Shown: positions 14,485-14,504 of the stretch, one piece after another
How positions within the stretch are numbered: position 1 is the stretch's first letter
Layout: every line of letters starts with the position of its first letter
Assembly: GCA_039714495.1 (NCBI GenBank)
Contig: JBDLJD010000114.1
Span: 1-14,504, forward strand
DNA: 14,504 nt
Source: JAJDNW01 sp039714495
Lineage (GTDB): Bacteria > Desulfobacterota > Desulfobacteria > Desulfobacterales > B30-G6
Direction: 5' to 3'
Made by a program: the position numbers and the translations under genes
Notes under the pieces: generated by a model
Databases searched by the model: none
Told to the model about the DNA's origin: nothing
The model's input: only the letters and a program-made list of their open reading frames with translations

Positions 14485-14504
14485 TATGAAATATTTTTGA
14501 AATA

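Overview
The window looks like part of the chromosome of a strictly anaerobic bacterium, most likely a Desulfobacterota (deltaproteobacterial) sulfate reducer or a relative. This is an inference from gene content: a ferredoxin-dependent 2-oxoacid oxidoreductase, an ATP-driven radical dehydratase/reductase activator, an ADP-forming acyl-CoA synthetase and a PrkA of Desulfobacterota type. Genes are moderately GC-rich and the spacers are AT-rich. No tRNA, rRNA, CRISPR array, transposase or phage gene was seen.

Left part (1-3333). The minus strand carries prkA, a AAA+ protein kinase/ATPase. It lacks only its last few residues at the window edge. A 68-residue gene of unknown function lies upstream on the same strand. 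About 750 bp of AT-rich sequence with no convincing gene follows. It holds one short cysteine-rich reading frame that may be a relic, and it ends in a perfect 11-bp inverted repeat just before the next gene.

Right part (3334-14441). Eight plus-strand genes form an acyl-CoA cluster: iorA and iorB (arylpyruvate:ferredoxin oxidoreductase), paaK (phenylacetate-CoA ligase), a ketopantoate-reductase-fold 2-oxoacid reductase, an ASKHA activator ATPase of the BadF/HgdC type, one subunit of the 2-hydroxyacyl-CoA dehydratase/benzoyl-CoA reductase family, a fused ADP-forming acyl-CoA synthetase, and an AMP-forming acyl-CoA ligase. The reductase and activator genes overlap by ATGA. Other spacers are 16 to 220 bp and carry hairpins or repeats, so several transcription units or processing sites are possible.

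A coherent reading, not proven by sequence, is metabolism of aryl- or branched-chain 2-oxoacids. IorAB would oxidise them to acyl-CoA with reduced ferredoxin. The ligases would activate free acids or recover ATP from acyl-CoA. A reductive branch (2-oxoacid to 2-hydroxyacid, CoA activation, dehydration) would use the reductase, activator and dehydratase. The most unusual points are the single, cysteine-rich dehydratase-family subunit with no partner, a histidine in place of a ferredoxin-cluster cysteine in IorA, two perfect long inverted repeats ahead of iorA and paaK, paired stem-loops of matching layout after two genes, and an inverted pair of arms built from degenerate 8-bp repeats.
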